A stretch of 64,000 bases of DNA from Micromonospora coerulea (lineage in GTDB: Bacteria > Actinomycetota > Actinomycetes > Mycobacteriales > Micromonosporaceae), in assembly GCF_016598485.1 (NCBI RefSeq), contig NZ_JAEMUW010000004.1, positions 186,001 to 250,000 on the forward strand, given 5' to 3'. Shown here piece after piece: positions 1 to 9,373 of the stretch. The translations under genes and the position numbers were made by a program. The notes below the pieces were generated by a model. The model was not told the DNA's origin, did not search any database, and saw only the letters and a list, made by a program, of their open reading frames with translations. Position 1 is the first letter of the stretch, and every line of letters starts with the position of its first letter.

Positions 1-235
1 GGACCGCAACTGCCTGATGCGCGACGACACCCTGGACGCCGGCCGGCACCTGCTGGTCGCCCCGGACGGCACCATTCGCCCGGTGCACTTCACGGTGACC
101 GAGACCGACGAGGGTGAGGTGCTGACCGACCAGCGGCTCTGCACCGTGGCCGACCCCGGCTGCCGGGGCTGGTCGCAGTGCCACCGCTCGCGGTGGGCCC
201 CCGACTCGATCGCCCCGGCGTTAGCCGCGGCCTGA
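1..235 (+). CDS. hypothetical protein, C-terminal part only
   Basis: The reading frame is already open at base 2 and ends at a TGA at 233-235, so only the last 77 or so residues are in the window. The visible part is acidic and has three cysteines near the end (a CTVADPGC motif followed by WSQCHRS), which could bind a metal, but I recognise no family. It lies just upstream of miaB, where related actinobacteria carry recA/recX and small conserved proteins. Function is unknown. Confidence 0.5.
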   Translation, partial: DRNCLMRDDTLDAGRHLLVAPDGTIRPVHFTVTETDEGEVLTDQRLCTVADPGCRGWSQCHRSRWAPDSIAPALAAA

Positions 236-264
236 GCCCGGGCCGACGGGGGAGTCGGGCTGCC

Positions 265-492
265 TCAGCCGCGGGCCGTCGGCTGCTGACCGCGCACCAC
301 CAGCTGGTCGAGCAGGGTCGCGGTGGCCGCCGCCACCGCGTCCACCGCGGCGTCGAAGGCCGCCGCGTTGTGGGCGGCGGGCGTCCGGAAGCCCGAGATC
401 TTCCGGACGTACTGCAACGCCGCCGCGCGCACGTCCTCCTCGGTCACCACCGGGACGTACGGCTCACGCAACGTCTTGATGCTCCGGCACAC
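265..492 (-). CDS. DUF2277 family protein
   Basis: A 75-residue protein matching the DUF2277 pattern: it opens [10 protein letters not shown], then has [11 protein letters not shown], the two signatures of the family. The start is a GTG at 490-492, preceded by a strong GAGGAGG ribosome site; the longer frame back to 546 would have no such site and would run into the miaB promoter. It is divergent from miaB. The family has no established function; the single N-terminal Cys is conserved. Confidence 0.8.
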   Translation of the reverse strand: MCRSIKTLREPYVPVVTEEDVRAAALQYVRKISGFRTPAAHNAAAFDAAVDAVAAATATLLDQLVVRGQQPTARG

Positions 493-529
493 GGCTCCTC
501 CTCGTTCGGTCCGACCAGCTCGGCCCGGA

Positions 530-535
530 TACGCT
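530..535 (+). promoter_or_regulatory. candidate -10 element of miaB (leaderless)
   Basis: TACGCT fits the actinobacterial TANNNT -10 pattern and ends 9 nt before the miaB ATG. No Shine-Dalgarno lies between them, so the transcript would begin at or next to the start codon. Confidence 0.45.
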
Positions 536-544
536 GTCCGGGTC

Positions 545-2044
545 ATGACTACCGCAGCCGCGGGCAGCCCGCGTACCTATCAGGTGCGCACGTACGGCTG
601 CCAGATGAACGTGCACGACTCCGAGCGCATCTCCGGCCTGCTCGAACAGGCCGGCTACGTGCGCGCCGCCGAGGCCGACGATAACCCCGACGTGGTGGTC
701 TTCAACACCTGCGCCGTCCGGGAGAACGCCGACAACCGGCTCTACGGCAACCTGGGCCATCTGCGCCCCGTGAAGGACAAGCACCCCGGGATGCAGATCG
801 CCGTCGGCGGCTGCCTGGCCCAGAAGGACCGCGGCGAGATCGTCCGCAAGGCCCCCTGGGTGGACGTGGTCTTCGGCACCCACAACATCGGCTCGCTGCC
901 GGTGCTGCTGGAGCGGGCCCGGCACAACGCCGCCGCCGAGGTGGAGATCCTCGAATCCCTCGACGTGTTCCCCTCCACGCTGCCGACCCGGCGCGAGTCG
1001 ACGTACGCCGGTTGGGTGTCGATCTCGGTGGGCTGCAACAACACCTGCACGTTCTGCATCGTGCCCTCCCTGCGCGGCAAGGAGAAGGACCGCCGCCCCG
1101 GCGACATCCTCTCCGAGGTGCGCGCCCTGGTCGACGAGGGCGTGCTCGAGGTGACCCTGCTCGGGCAGAACGTCAACTCCTACGGCGTCGAGTTCGGTGA
1201 CCGGTACGCCTTCGGGAAGCTGCTGCGCGCCTGCGGCGACATCGACGGGCTGGAGCGGGTCCGGTTCACCAGCCCGCACCCGAAGGACTTCACCGACGAC
1301 GTGATCGCCGCGATGGCCGAGACGCCCAACGTCTGCCACTCGCTGCACATGCCGTTGCAGTCCGGCTCCGACGACGTGCTGCGGGCGATGCGCCGGTCCT
1401 ACCGCTCCGAGAAGTACCTGGGGATCATCTCCAAGGTCCGGGCGGCGATGCCGGACGCGGCGATCACCACCGACATCATCGTCGGCTTCCCTGGTGAGAC
1501 CGACGCCGACTTCGAGCGCACCCTCGACGTGGTCCGGGAGGCGCGGTTCTCCGCGGCGTTCACCTTCCAGTACTCCAAGCGCCCCGGCACCCCCGCCGCC
1601 ACCATGGACGGCCAGCTGCCCAAGCAGGTCGTGCAGGAGCGCTACGAGCGGCTGATCGCCTGCGTCGAGGAGATCACCTGGGCGGAGAACAAGCGCCTGG
1701 TCGGCGAGACCGTCGAGGTGCTGGTCGCCGTCGGCGAGGGCCGCAAGGACGAGCGCACCGGCCGGATGTCCGGCCGGGCCCGCGACGGCCGCCTGGTCCA
1801 CTTCGACGCGGGCTCGCTGGCCGGGCAGATCCGCCCCGGCGACATCGTGCACACCACCGTCACGTACGCCGCCCCGCACCACCTCAACGCCGACGGCGAA
1901 CCGCTGTCGCACCGGCGTACCCGGGCCGGCGACGCCGCGGCGGCGGGGCGCTCGCCGCGTACCCCCGGGGTGCTCCTCGGCCTGCCCACGATCGGCGCGC
2001 CGGCCGCGGCGCCCGCGCCGACCACCGGCTGCGCCGCGCACTGA
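545..2044 (+). CDS. miaB: tRNA-2-methylthio-N6-dimethylallyladenosine synthase MiaB
   Basis: Radical-SAM methylthiotransferase that adds the 2-methylthio group to i6A37 in tRNAs reading UNN codons. The 499-residue protein has the N-terminal UPF0004 domain with its three cluster cysteines (Cys19 in TYGCQMN, then FNTCAV and VGGCLAQ), the radical-SAM triad CNNTCTFC (Cys164, 168, 171), and a C-terminal TRAM domain around residues 370-440. The last 60 residues are Ala/Pro-rich and probably disordered. MiaA, which makes the i6A substrate, is encoded 2.3 kb downstream. ATG at 545 is the natural start; upstream in-frame sequence belongs to the divergent DUF2277 promoter. Confidence 0.96.
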   Translation: MTTAAAGSPRTYQVRTYGCQMNVHDSERISGLLEQAGYVRAAEADDNPDVVVFNTCAVRENADNRLYGNLGHLRPVKDKHPGMQIAVGGCLAQKDRGEIVRKAPWVDVVFGTHNIGSLPVLLERARHNAAAEVEILESLDVFPSTLPTRRESTYAGWVSISVGCNNTCTFCIVPSLRGKEKDRRPGDILSEVRALVDEGVLEVTLLGQNVNSYGVEFGDRYAFGKLLRACGDIDGLERVRFTSPHPKDFTDDVIAAMAETPNVCHSLHMPLQSGSDDVLRAMRRSYRSEKYLGIISKVRAAMPDAAITTDIIVGFPGETDADFERTLDVVREARFSAAFTFQYSKRPGTPAATMDGQLPKQVVQERYERLIACVEEITWAENKRLVGETVEVLVAVGEGRKDERTGRMSGRARDGRLVHFDAGSLAGQIRPGDIVHTTVTYAAPHHLNADGEPLSHRRTRAGDAAAAGRSPRTPGVLLGLPTIGAPAAAPAPTTGCAAH

Positions 2045-2052
2045 CCGACCGT

Positions 2053-2090
2053 CGACGGCCGGGACCTCCGCACGGAGGCCCCGGCCGTCG
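2053..2090 (+). terminator. terminator hairpin after miaB
   Basis: CGACGGCCGGG pairs with CCCGGCCGTCG, and the stem continues with CCTCCG/CGGAGG after one mismatch. It begins 9 nt after the miaB stop codon. Confidence 0.7.
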
Positions 2091-2160
2091 TGCCGTCCGG
2101 CCCGACGCGGGCCGGGACCCGGACACCTCTGCTCAGCAGGGGGATGGGGTGGGTGTGCGG

Positions 2161-2191
2161 GAGCCCCGGTCCCATTGAGGGACCGGGGCTC
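2161..2191 (-). terminator. terminator hairpin after DUF349 gene
   Basis: A perfect 13-bp inverted repeat (GAGCCCCGGTCCC / GGGACCGGGGCTC) with a 5-nt loop, placed 16 nt past the stop codon of the minus-strand DUF349 gene. It could also stop read-through from miaB. Confidence 0.75.
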
Positions 2192-2207
2192 CCGGAACGC
2201 TACGGCG

Positions 2208-3416
2208 TCAGCCGGCCTGCTCGGCGAGCTGGAGGAACTGCCGCTTGGAGGCGAGCGCCTGCTCGGCCTCCTTGACCCGGCGGGCGTCCCCGGCGGCCTG
2301 CGCCCGGGCCAGCCGCTCCTCGGCCTCGGCAACCTGCGCGCGCATCTGCGCCAGCAGCGGGTTGTCCTCCTTAGTGGTGCGCCGCCACGCGGAGTCCATC
2401 ACCTCGCGGACCTTGTCGTCGATGGCGCGCAGCCGGCGCTCCAGCCCGGCGGCGGCCTCCCGCGGCACCCGACCGGCCTCGTGCCACTGCGCCTGGATCT
2501 CGCGCAGCTTCGCCTGGGCGCCCTTCGGGTCGCCCTCGACGTCGAGCGCCTCGGCCTCGGCGAGCAGGGCCTGCTTGCGCTCCAGGTTGGCGCGCTGCTC
2601 GTTGTCCCGGGCGGAGAAGACCTCGCTGCGCCGGGTGAAGAAGTCGTCCTGCGCGGCCCGGAACCGTTCCCAGAGCTTCTGCTCGGCCTCCTTGGACGCC
2701 CGCGGCGCGGCCTTCCACTGGGTCATCAGGTCCTTGAGCTGGTTGGCGGTGACCGCCCAGTCGGTGGACTCCTTCAGCTTCTCGGCCTCGGCGACCAGCT
2801 CCTCCTTGACCGTCTGCGCCTGCTTGCGCTGCTGGTCGAGGGAGGCGAAGTGGGCGCCCCGCCGGCGGGTGAAGCCGTCCCGGGCGGCGGCGAACCGCTT
2901 CCACAGCTCACCGTCGGTCTTCTTGTCGACGCCGCGGATGGTCTTCCACTCGTCGAGGATCTCCTTGAGTCGGTCCCCGGCGGTCTTCCAGCCGGTCGAC
3001 TCGGCGGCCAGCTTCTCGGCCTCCTCGACCAGGGCCGTCTTGCGCGCGAGCGCCTCGACCCGGGCGGCGTCCCGGGCGGCCTTCGCCTCGCCGGCCTTCG
3101 CCTCGGCCACCTCGGCGAGCTTGTCGAGCCGGGCGGCCAGCGCGTCGATGTCACCGACGACGTGCGCCTCGGCCAGCCCGGCGCGGATGCGCCGGATGGT
3201 GCTCAGCGACCCGCCGGCGTCGGCCGCGCCCGAGTTGAGCCGCGCCTCGGTCAGGTCCACCTCGGTCACCAGGTCGGCGAAACGCCGGGCGAAGTGGGCC
3301 AGCCCTTCCTCCGGGGCCCCCGCCTGCCAGGATCCGACCACCCGCTCGCCCTCGGCGGTCTTGACGTACACGGTGCCGTCCGCGTCCACCCGTCCGAAGG
3401 CAGTCCAGTCGCTCAT
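2208..3416 (-). CDS. DUF349 domain-containing protein
   Basis: A 402-residue, highly charged, mostly helical protein. After an N-terminal segment (MSDWTAFGRVDADGTVYV, about 100 residues) come several repeats of the DUF349 type, recognisable by W-K-x-A/I and LW-x-RF-x-A-A/R-D-x-F patterns (for example LMTQWKAAPR...LWERFRAAQDDFF), which form long coiled coils. The role is not established; DUF349 proteins are conserved in actinobacteria and one sits at the same place in mycobacteria, between miaB and miaA. It is monocistronic, with its own terminator. Confidence 0.85.
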   Translation of the reverse strand: MSDWTAFGRVDADGTVYVKTAEGERVVGSWQAGAPEEGLAHFARRFADLVTEVDLTEARLNSGAADAGGSLSTIRRIRAGLAEAHVVGDIDALAARLDKLAEVAEAKAGEAKAARDAARVEALARKTALVEEAEKLAAESTGWKTAGDRLKEILDEWKTIRGVDKKTDGELWKRFAAARDGFTRRRGAHFASLDQQRKQAQTVKEELVAEAEKLKESTDWAVTANQLKDLMTQWKAAPRASKEAEQKLWERFRAAQDDFFTRRSEVFSARDNEQRANLERKQALLAEAEALDVEGDPKGAQAKLREIQAQWHEAGRVPREAAAGLERRLRAIDDKVREVMDSAWRRTTKEDNPLLAQMRAQVAEAEERLARAQAAGDARRVKEAEQALASKRQFLQLAEQAG

Positions 3417-3607
3417 GTGCCCATCCTCGTTCTCCCGGCGTCGACGGGAAGGTCCCCGCGATCGCCGCCACGGCGCAGCAAAGTTACTCCCGGCATTGTC
3501 ACAGGTCCGACCCCGTCCGCGTCGAGCGCCTGTCGTCGACCGTGACCATACGGTGTCCTAGCTCCCGGATGACCGGATCGGCGCCGGGACGCACCGGGGA
3601 ACCCCGC

Positions 3608-3613
3608 TACGGT
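3608..3613 (+). promoter_or_regulatory. candidate -10 element of LigB-like gene (leaderless)
   Basis: TACGGT ends 6 nt before the GTG at 3620. That spacing places the transcription start at the start codon, and there is no Shine-Dalgarno. Confidence 0.5.
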
Positions 3614-3619
3614 GAGGGC

Positions 3620-4348
3620 GTGTCTCTGGTCGCCGCCGCCGTCTGCCCCCACCCGCCGCTGATCGTTCCCGAGCTGGCCGGCGCCGCTGCGCCGGAGCTG
3701 GACGACCTGCGTACCGCCGCCGACGCGGCAGTGTCCCGGCTGCTGGGCGCCCGGCCGGACTGCCTGGTGGTGCTGGGCACCGGCGCGGTGACGGGCTGGA
3801 TCATCCCGCCCGCCACCGGGTCGTTCCGCCCGTGGGGCCTCGACCTGACCGTCCCGCTGGTGCCGGCGCTGCCCGACGAGGGGAAGCGGCTTCCGCTGAG
3901 CGTCACCGTCGGCGCGTGGTTGCTCGGCCGGCAACCGGTGGGCGCGCGGGCGGGTGTGCGGGTGGTCGGCGCCCAGGTGAGCGCGGAGGCGACCCCGGCG
4001 GAGCTGGCCCGGCTGGCCGGCCAGGTGCACGAGTACCGGCCCCGGGTGGCGCTGCTGGTGATGGGGGACGGGTCGGCGTGCCGGGGCCCGAAGTCGCCCG
4101 GCTACGACGACCCGCGCGCCGAGGCGTACGACGACGGGGTGGCCCGGGCCCTGGCCGACGCGGACGCCGACGCCCTGCTCGGCCTGGACCCGGCCCGGTC
4201 GGCGGAGCTGAAGGCCGCTGGGCGGGCGCCGTGGCAGGTGCTGGCCGGCGCGGTCCGCACGGCCGGCGGCGGCTGGCGCGGCGAGCTGCGCCACCACTCG
4301 GCCCCCTACGGCGTTGCCTACTTCGTGGCGTCGTGGGAGCCGGCATGA
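3620..4348 (+). CDS. class III extradiol dioxygenase subunit B-like protein
   Basis: A 242-residue protein beginning SLVAAAVCPHPPLIVPEL. The HPPL motif near the N-terminus and the overall LigB/MEMO-like layout match the class III extradiol dioxygenase-like family found between miaA and DUF349 genes in actinobacteria. Ring-cleaving activity is not implied; many members have no known reaction. The GTG at 3620 is chosen because a -10-like TACGGT lies 6 nt before it and the earlier in-frame ATG at 3542 has no support. It overlaps miaA by 4 nt (ATGA), so the two are co-translated. Confidence 0.8.
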   Translation: MSLVAAAVCPHPPLIVPELAGAAAPELDDLRTAADAAVSRLLGARPDCLVVLGTGAVTGWIIPPATGSFRPWGLDLTVPLVPALPDEGKRLPLSVTVGAWLLGRQPVGARAGVRVVGAQVSAEATPAELARLAGQVHEYRPRVALLVMGDGSACRGPKSPGYDDPRAEAYDDGVARALADADADALLGLDPARSAELKAAGRAPWQVLAGAVRTAGGGWRGELRHHSAPYGVAYFVASWEPA

Positions 4349-5250
4349 CCGTCGTCGCGGTGGTCGGGCCAACCGCCGCCGGCAAGTCGGCGCTGAGCAT
4401 CGCCCTCGCCCACGCCCTCGACGGCGAGGTGGTCAACGCGGACTCGATGCAGCTCTACCGGGGCATGGACATCGGCACCGCGAAGTTGACCCCGGCCGAG
4501 CGGGAGGGCGTGCCGCACCACCTGCTCGACATCTGGCCGGTGACCGAGCCGGCCAGCGTCGCCGAGTACCAGCGGCTGGCCCGGGCGGCGGTCGACGACA
4601 TCCTGGCCCGGGGCCGGGTGCCGCTGCTGGTGGGTGGCTCCGGGCTGTACGTGCGGGCGGTGCTGGAGCAGTTCGAGTTCCCCGGCACCGACCCCGCCGT
4701 ACGGGAACGGCTGGAGGCGGAGTTGGCCGCGGCCGGCCCCGCCCCGCTGCACGCCCGGCTCGCCCAGGCCGACCCGGTCGCGGCGGCCGGCATCCTGCCC
4801 GGCAACGGCCGGCGGATCGTCCGCGCCCTGGAGGTGATCGAGCTGACCGGTGCGCCGTTCACCGCCTCACTGCCCGAGCCGAGGCCGTACTACCCGGCCG
4901 TGCAGGTCGGCGTCGACCTGGACACCGCGCTGCTCGATGAGCGGATCGCGCTGCGGGTGGACCGGATGTGGGCCGACGGCCTGGTCGCCGAGACCCGGGA
5001 GTTGGTCGGGCACGGCCTGCCCGAGGGCCGGACGGCCAGCCGGGCGCTCGGCTACCAGCAGGTGCTGCGCTTCCTCGCGGGGGAGCTGACCGAGGCCGAG
5101 GCGCACGACGAGACGATCCGGGCCACCCGGCGCTTCGTCCGGCGGCAGCGGTCCTGGTTCCGGCGCGATCCGCGGGTGCACTGGCTGGACTCGGCATCGC
5201 CGGAGCTGGTCGAGACTGCGCTGCGACTGGTCGCCGACCATCGGGGATGA
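4345..5250 (+). CDS. miaA: tRNA dimethylallyltransferase MiaA
   Basis: Transfers the dimethylallyl group from DMAPP to A37 of UNN-decoding tRNAs; MiaB then methylthiolates it. The 301-residue protein has the P-loop GPTAAGKS at residues 8-15, the DSMQLYRGMDIGTAK motif that binds the tRNA/DMAPP, and the DIWPVTEPASVAEYQ and LLVGGSGLYVRAVL motifs; its length is normal. The ATG overlaps the stop of the LigB-like gene, and dapF follows after 7 nt, so the three form one operon. Confidence 0.97.
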   Translation: MTVVAVVGPTAAGKSALSIALAHALDGEVVNADSMQLYRGMDIGTAKLTPAEREGVPHHLLDIWPVTEPASVAEYQRLARAAVDDILARGRVPLLVGGSGLYVRAVLEQFEFPGTDPAVRERLEAELAAAGPAPLHARLAQADPVAAAGILPGNGRRIVRALEVIELTGAPFTASLPEPRPYYPAVQVGVDLDTALLDERIALRVDRMWADGLVAETRELVGHGLPEGRTASRALGYQQVLRFLAGELTEAEAHDETIRATRRFVRRQRSWFRRDPRVHWLDSASPELVETALRLVADHRG

Positions 5251-5257
5251 TGGGACC

Positions 5258-6103
5258 GTGGAGTTCACCAAGGGCCACGGCACCGGCAACGACTTCGTCA
5301 TCCTGCCCGACCCGGACGGCGCGCTCGACCTGACGCCCGAGCTGGTCGCGGCGCTCTGCGACCGGCGCCGGGGCGTCGGCGGGGACGGCGTGCTGCGGGT
5401 GGTGCGGGCGGCCAAGCACCCCGACGGGGCCGCCCTCGCCGGCGAGGCCGAGTGGTTCATGGACTACTGGAACGCCGACGGCTCGGTCGCCGAGATGTGC
5501 GGCAACGGCGCCCGGGTCTTCGTCCGCTACCTGCTGGCGACCGGGCTGGCCGCGCCGTCCGGCGCGGCGCTGCCGGTGGCCACCCGGGCCGGCGTGGTGC
5601 GGGCGCGGGTGGCGGGCGAGGCCATCGCCGTGGAGATGCGCCGCCCCCGGCTGTACGCCAGCGCCACCGCCACCCTGGGCGGGCTCACCCTGCCCGGCGC
5701 GGCGGTGGACGTCGGCAACCCGCACCTGGTCTGCGCGCTGCCCGCCGGGCTGGAGCTGACCTCGCTGGACCTGACCCGGGCCCCGGATTTCGACGCGGCG
5801 GTCTTCCCGGCCGGGGTGAACGTCGAGTTCACCGCCCCCGGCGACCCCGTGCCGGGCACCGACGGGCACGTGCTGATGCGGGTGTACGAGCGGGGCTCGG
5901 CCGAGACGCTCTCCTGCGGCACGGGTGCCTGCGCGGTGGCGGCGGTCGCCCTGCGCGACGCCGGGCGGGACACCGGCACGGTCACCGTCGACGTTCCGGG
6001 CGGACGCCTCACGGTTCGGATGACCGACGACTCGTGCTGGTTGTCCGGCCCGGCGGTCCTGGTCGCCGCCGGCGAGCTGACCCCGAGCGACCTGCTGACC
6101 TGA
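5258..6103 (+). CDS. dapF: diaminopimelate epimerase DapF
   Basis: Interconverts LL- and meso-diaminopimelate for lysine and peptidoglycan synthesis; cytoplasmic. The 281-residue protein carries both catalytic cysteines: Cys81 in MCGNGARVF and Cys220 in SCGTGACAV, with the substrate loop GNPHLV between them. Starts with GTG 7 nt after miaA. Micromonosporaceae cell walls use meso- or hydroxy-DAP, in line with this enzyme. A strong hairpin (6141-6182) ends the operon. Confidence 0.97.
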   Translation: MEFTKGHGTGNDFVILPDPDGALDLTPELVAALCDRRRGVGGDGVLRVVRAAKHPDGAALAGEAEWFMDYWNADGSVAEMCGNGARVFVRYLLATGLAAPSGAALPVATRAGVVRARVAGEAIAVEMRRPRLYASATATLGGLTLPGAAVDVGNPHLVCALPAGLELTSLDLTRAPDFDAAVFPAGVNVEFTAPGDPVPGTDGHVLMRVYERGSAETLSCGTGACAVAAVALRDAGRDTGTVTVDVPGGRLTVRMTDDSCWLSGPAVLVAAGELTPSDLLT

Positions 6104-6140
6104 GCCGGCCGTCCCGGTCGACGCGTCGCGGGGGCCGGTT

Positions 6141-6182
6141 CGGGTGCGTTTCTGGTCGCCAGCGCGACGAGAAACGCACCCG
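6141..6182. terminator. bidirectional terminator hairpin between dapF and malic enzyme gene
   Basis: A perfect 13-bp stem (CGGGTGCGTTTCT / AGAAACGCACCCG) with a second inner stem GTCGC/GCGAC in the loop. It lies between two convergent genes, 7 nt from the stop of the malic enzyme gene, so it can serve both strands. Confidence 0.75.
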
Positions 6183-6189
6183 GAGCCGG

Positions 6190-7662
6190 TCAGGGGGTGG
6201 CGCTGGCGTTGGCGGCGATCTCCGGCAGGTCGGCCGGGCCGGGGTCGGCGGCCGGGGCCGGGGTGGTCTTCGGGTTCTGGGCGGCGGCGCGGACGGCGGC
6301 GGCGACCGCCGGGGCCACCCGGGAGTCGAAGACGCTCGGCACGATCACCGTCGGGTTGATCTTTTCCTCGCCCACCACGTCCGCGATGGCGCGGGCCGCG
6401 GCGATCGCCATCTCCTCGGTGAACTCCTCGGCGTGCGCGTCCAGCATGCCCCGGAAGACGCCCGGGAAGGCGAGCACGTTGTTGATCTGGTTCGGCTGGT
6501 CGGAGCGGCCGGTGGCGACCACCGCGGCGTGCTTGCGCGCCTCCCGCGGGTCCACCTCCGGGTCCGGGTTGGCCAGCGCGAAGACGATCGAGTCCTTGGC
6601 CATGGTGGCGATGTCGTCGCCGGTGAGCAGGTTCGGCGCGCTGACCCCGATGAAGACGTCCGCGCCGGCGATCGCGCCGGGCAGGTCGCCGGCGTAGTTC
6701 TCCTTGTTGGTGTGCTCCGCCAGCCACTGCCAGGCCGGGTTGAGGTCGGGCAGCCCGCGGTGCAGGGCGCCCTGCCGGTCGTACGCGATGATGTCGCCCA
6801 CGCCCTGGCGCAGCAGCAGCTTCATGATCGCGGTGCCGGCCGCGCCGGCGCCGGAGACCACGACCCGGACGTCCGCGAGCCGCTTGCCCACCACGCGCAG
6901 CGCGTTGGTCAGCGCGGCCAGCACGCAGATCGCGGTGCCGTGCTGGTCGTCGTGGAAGACCGGGATGTCCAGCAGTTCGCGCAGCCGCGCCTCGATCTCG
7001 AAGCAGCGCGGCGCGGCGATGTCCTCCAGGTTGATCCCGCCGTACGCGGGCGCGATCGCCTTGACGATCGCGACGATCTCGTCGGTGTCCTGGGTGTCGA
7101 GCACCACCGGCCAGGCGTCCACCCCGCCGAAGCGCTTGAACAGCGCCGCCTTGCCCTCCATCACCGGCAGCGACGCGGCCGGCCCGAGGTTGCCCAGGCC
7201 GAGCACGGCCGAGCCGTCGCTGACCACGGCCACCGTGTTGCGCTTGATGGTCAGCCGACGGGCGTCGGCCGGGTTCTCGGCGATGGCCATGCAGACCCGG
7301 GCCACCCCCGGGGTGTACGCGCGGGACAGCTCGTCGCGGTTCCGCAGCGCGACCTTCGAGCTGACCTCGATCTTGCCGCCGAGGTGCAGCAGGAAGGTCC
7401 GGTCGGAGACCTTGCGGACGTCCACGCCGTCCAGGGCGGTGAGCGCGTCGACCACCTGGTCGGCGTGGCTGGCGTCGGCGGTGTCGCAGGTGAGGTCGAC
7501 GATCACGCTGGTCGGATCGGAGTCGACCACGTCCAGCGCGGTGACGATCGCGCCGGCCTCGCCCACCGCGGTGGTCAGCCGGCCGATGGAGGAGGCGTCC
7601 GCGGTCACCGCGATCCGGATCGTGATCGAGAATCCCGCACTAGGAAGTCGGGTGATGGCCAC
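6190..7662 (-). CDS. NAD-dependent malic enzyme with N-terminal ACT domain
   Basis: Oxidative decarboxylation of malate to pyruvate, an anaplerotic/NADPH- or NADH-producing step. The 490-residue protein starts with an ACT-like domain (about residues 12-90, ITIRIAVTADASSIGRL...), then the malic N domain with SRAYTPGVA (catalytic Tyr), FKRFGGVDAWPVVLDTQD, the acidic metal site around GGINLEDI and FHDDQHGT, and the NAD-binding domain with VSGAGAAGTA. The GTG at 7660-7662 follows a GGAGGG ribosome site by 7 nt and gives the typical AITRLPS start; the ATG at 7683 has none. The C-terminus is Ala/Pro-rich. Confidence 0.92.
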   Translation of the reverse strand: MAITRLPSAGFSITIRIAVTADASSIGRLTTAVGEAGAIVTALDVVDSDPTSVIVDLTCDTADASHADQVVDALTALDGVDVRKVSDRTFLLHLGGKIEVSSKVALRNRDELSRAYTPGVARVCMAIAENPADARRLTIKRNTVAVVSDGSAVLGLGNLGPAASLPVMEGKAALFKRFGGVDAWPVVLDTQDTDEIVAIVKAIAPAYGGINLEDIAAPRCFEIEARLRELLDIPVFHDDQHGTAICVLAALTNALRVVGKRLADVRVVVSGAGAAGTAIMKLLLRQGVGDIIAYDRQGALHRGLPDLNPAWQWLAEHTNKENYAGDLPGAIAGADVFIGVSAPNLLTGDDIATMAKDSIVFALANPDPEVDPREARKHAAVVATGRSDQPNQINNVLAFPGVFRGMLDAHAEEFTEEMAIAAARAIADVVGEEKINPTVIVPSVFDSRVAPAVAAAVRAAAQNPKTTPAPAADPGPADLPEIAANASATP

Positions 7663-7859
7663 GGATAATCCCTCCGTCAACACTGAGCGGTTCGCCCCGC
7701 ATTTCTACCCGCCCGCCCAGGTCGCCCGGCATCCGGCCCCGTTATTCGGGGCGTACGCCACGGGCATATAGCAGGTGCGTTGGGCGTTGACACATGTCAG
7801 GATTGCTCGGTACAGGACCGATTCCCTCGGTACCTGACAAAACGGACAGGAGACGCGGT

Positions 7860-9323
7860 TTGCGAGACCAGGAGACCTACGTTCCCTTCGAGGACGACGA
7901 GCTCGAGGCAACCACCGGTGAGTTCGAGCTGTCGGAGCGGCAGGCGTTGCGGCGGGTCCCCGGCCTCTCGACCGAGCTCACCGACATCACCGAGGTCGAG
8001 TACCGCCAGCTGCGGCTGGAGCGGGTCGTCCTGGTGGGGGTCTGGACCGAGGGCACCCAGGACGACGCCGAGAACAGCCTCACCGAGCTGGCGGCGCTGG
8101 CCGAGACGGCCGGCTCGCAGGTGCTCGAGGGGCTGATCCAGCGACGCAACCGGCCGGACCCGGCCACCTACGTCGGCCGGGGCAAGGTCGAGGACCTGGG
8201 CGCGATGGTGCTCGCCACCGGCGCCGACACGGTGATCTGCGACGGTGAACTCTCCCCGTCTCAGCTGCGCAACCTGGAGCAGCGCACCAAGGTCAAGGTG
8301 GTCGACCGGACCGCGCTGATCCTCGACATCTTTGCCCAGCACGCCAAGAGCGCGGAAGGTAAGGCGCAGGTCGAGCTGGCCCAGCTCGAATACCTGCTCC
8401 CGCGGCTGCGCGGTTGGGGCGAGACGCTCTCCCGGCAGACCGGTGGTAGCGGTCGCGGCGGCGGCGCCGGCGGCGGCGTGGGCCTGCGCGGTCCCGGTGA
8501 GACCAAGCTGGAGACCGACCGGCGCCGGATCCGGCACCGCATCGCGCGGCTGCGCCGCGAGATCAAGGGCATGAAGACGGTACGCCAGACCAAGCGCGCC
8601 CGCCGTTCCCGCAACGCGGTCCCCGCGGTGGCTATCGCCGGCTACACCAACGCCGGCAAGTCCAGCCTGCTCAACCGGCTGACCGGCGCGGGGGTGCTGG
8701 TGGAGAACGCGCTCTTCGCCACGCTGGACCCGACCACCCGCAAGGCCACCACCTCCGACGGGCGGCTCTACACCCTGTCGGACACGGTCGGCTTCGTCCG
8801 GCACCTGCCGCACCAGATCGTCGAGGCGTTCCGCTCGACGCTCGAGGAGGTCGGCGACTCCGACCTGGTGGTGCACGTGGTGGATGGCACCCACCCGGAC
8901 CCGGAGGAGCAGGTTCGGGCGGTCCGCGAGGTGCTCGCCGAGGTGGGCGCGGACCGGCTGCCGGAGCTGGTGGTGGTCAACAAGGTCGACGCGGCCGACG
9001 AGGAGACGCTGCTGCGGCTCAAGCGGCTCTGGCCCGACGCGGTCTTCGTCTCCGCGCGCAGCGGGCGCGGGGTCGACGGGCTGCGCGAGGCGATCGAGGA
9101 GCGGCTGCCCCGCCCGGCGGTGGAGGTGCACGCGGTGCTCCCGTACGACCGCGGTGACCTGGTGGCCCGGCTGCACCGGCAGGGCGAGGTGCTGAGCACC
9201 TCTCACCTCCCGGAGGGGACGCTGCTGCACGTGCGGGTGGGCGAGGCGCTCGCCGCCGAGCTGGCCCCGTTCCGCGCGGGTGACCGGCTCACCGCGGAGG
9301 AGCGGGTGGGCGTCGGCCGCTGA
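7860..9323 (+). CDS. hflX: GTPase HflX
   Basis: Ribosome-associated GTPase that splits stalled or hibernating 70S ribosomes. The protein has the HflX N-terminal domain (TYVGRGKVEDL, DGELSPSQLRNLE), the glycine-rich GGSGRGGGAGGG linker with GLRGPGETKLE, and the G domain with GYTNAGKSSLLNRL (G1), DTVGF (G3) and NKVD (G4). I chose the TTG at 7860 (487 residues) because AGGAGA lies 8 nt upstream; the in-frame ATG at 7794 sits directly on a TTGACA hexamer (7787-7792) that looks like a -35 element, so it is probably not transcribed. The start remains less certain than the function. Confidence 0.92.
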   Translation: MRDQETYVPFEDDELEATTGEFELSERQALRRVPGLSTELTDITEVEYRQLRLERVVLVGVWTEGTQDDAENSLTELAALAETAGSQVLEGLIQRRNRPDPATYVGRGKVEDLGAMVLATGADTVICDGELSPSQLRNLEQRTKVKVVDRTALILDIFAQHAKSAEGKAQVELAQLEYLLPRLRGWGETLSRQTGGSGRGGGAGGGVGLRGPGETKLETDRRRIRHRIARLRREIKGMKTVRQTKRARRSRNAVPAVAIAGYTNAGKSSLLNRLTGAGVLVENALFATLDPTTRKATTSDGRLYTLSDTVGFVRHLPHQIVEAFRSTLEEVGDSDLVVHVVDGTHPDPEEQVRAVREVLAEVGADRLPELVVVNKVDAADEETLLRLKRLWPDAVFVSARSGRGVDGLREAIEERLPRPAVEVHAVLPYDRGDLVARLHRQGEVLSTSHLPEGTLLHVRVGEALAAELAPFRAGDRLTAEERVGVGR

Positions 9324-9373
9324 GGCGTCCGGCGTAACACCCCCGACCAACGGGACGTGCGACACTGGGCTCC

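Noticed and set aside
464..2332. 622-codon antisense frame opposite miaB
   Set aside because: Shadow frame; it spans two terminators and a promoter, and miaB is unmistakable.
7787..7816. TTGACA with TACAGG 18 bp later as an hflX promoter
   Set aside because: The -35 is perfect but the -10 lacks the final T; used only to argue against the ATG at 7794.
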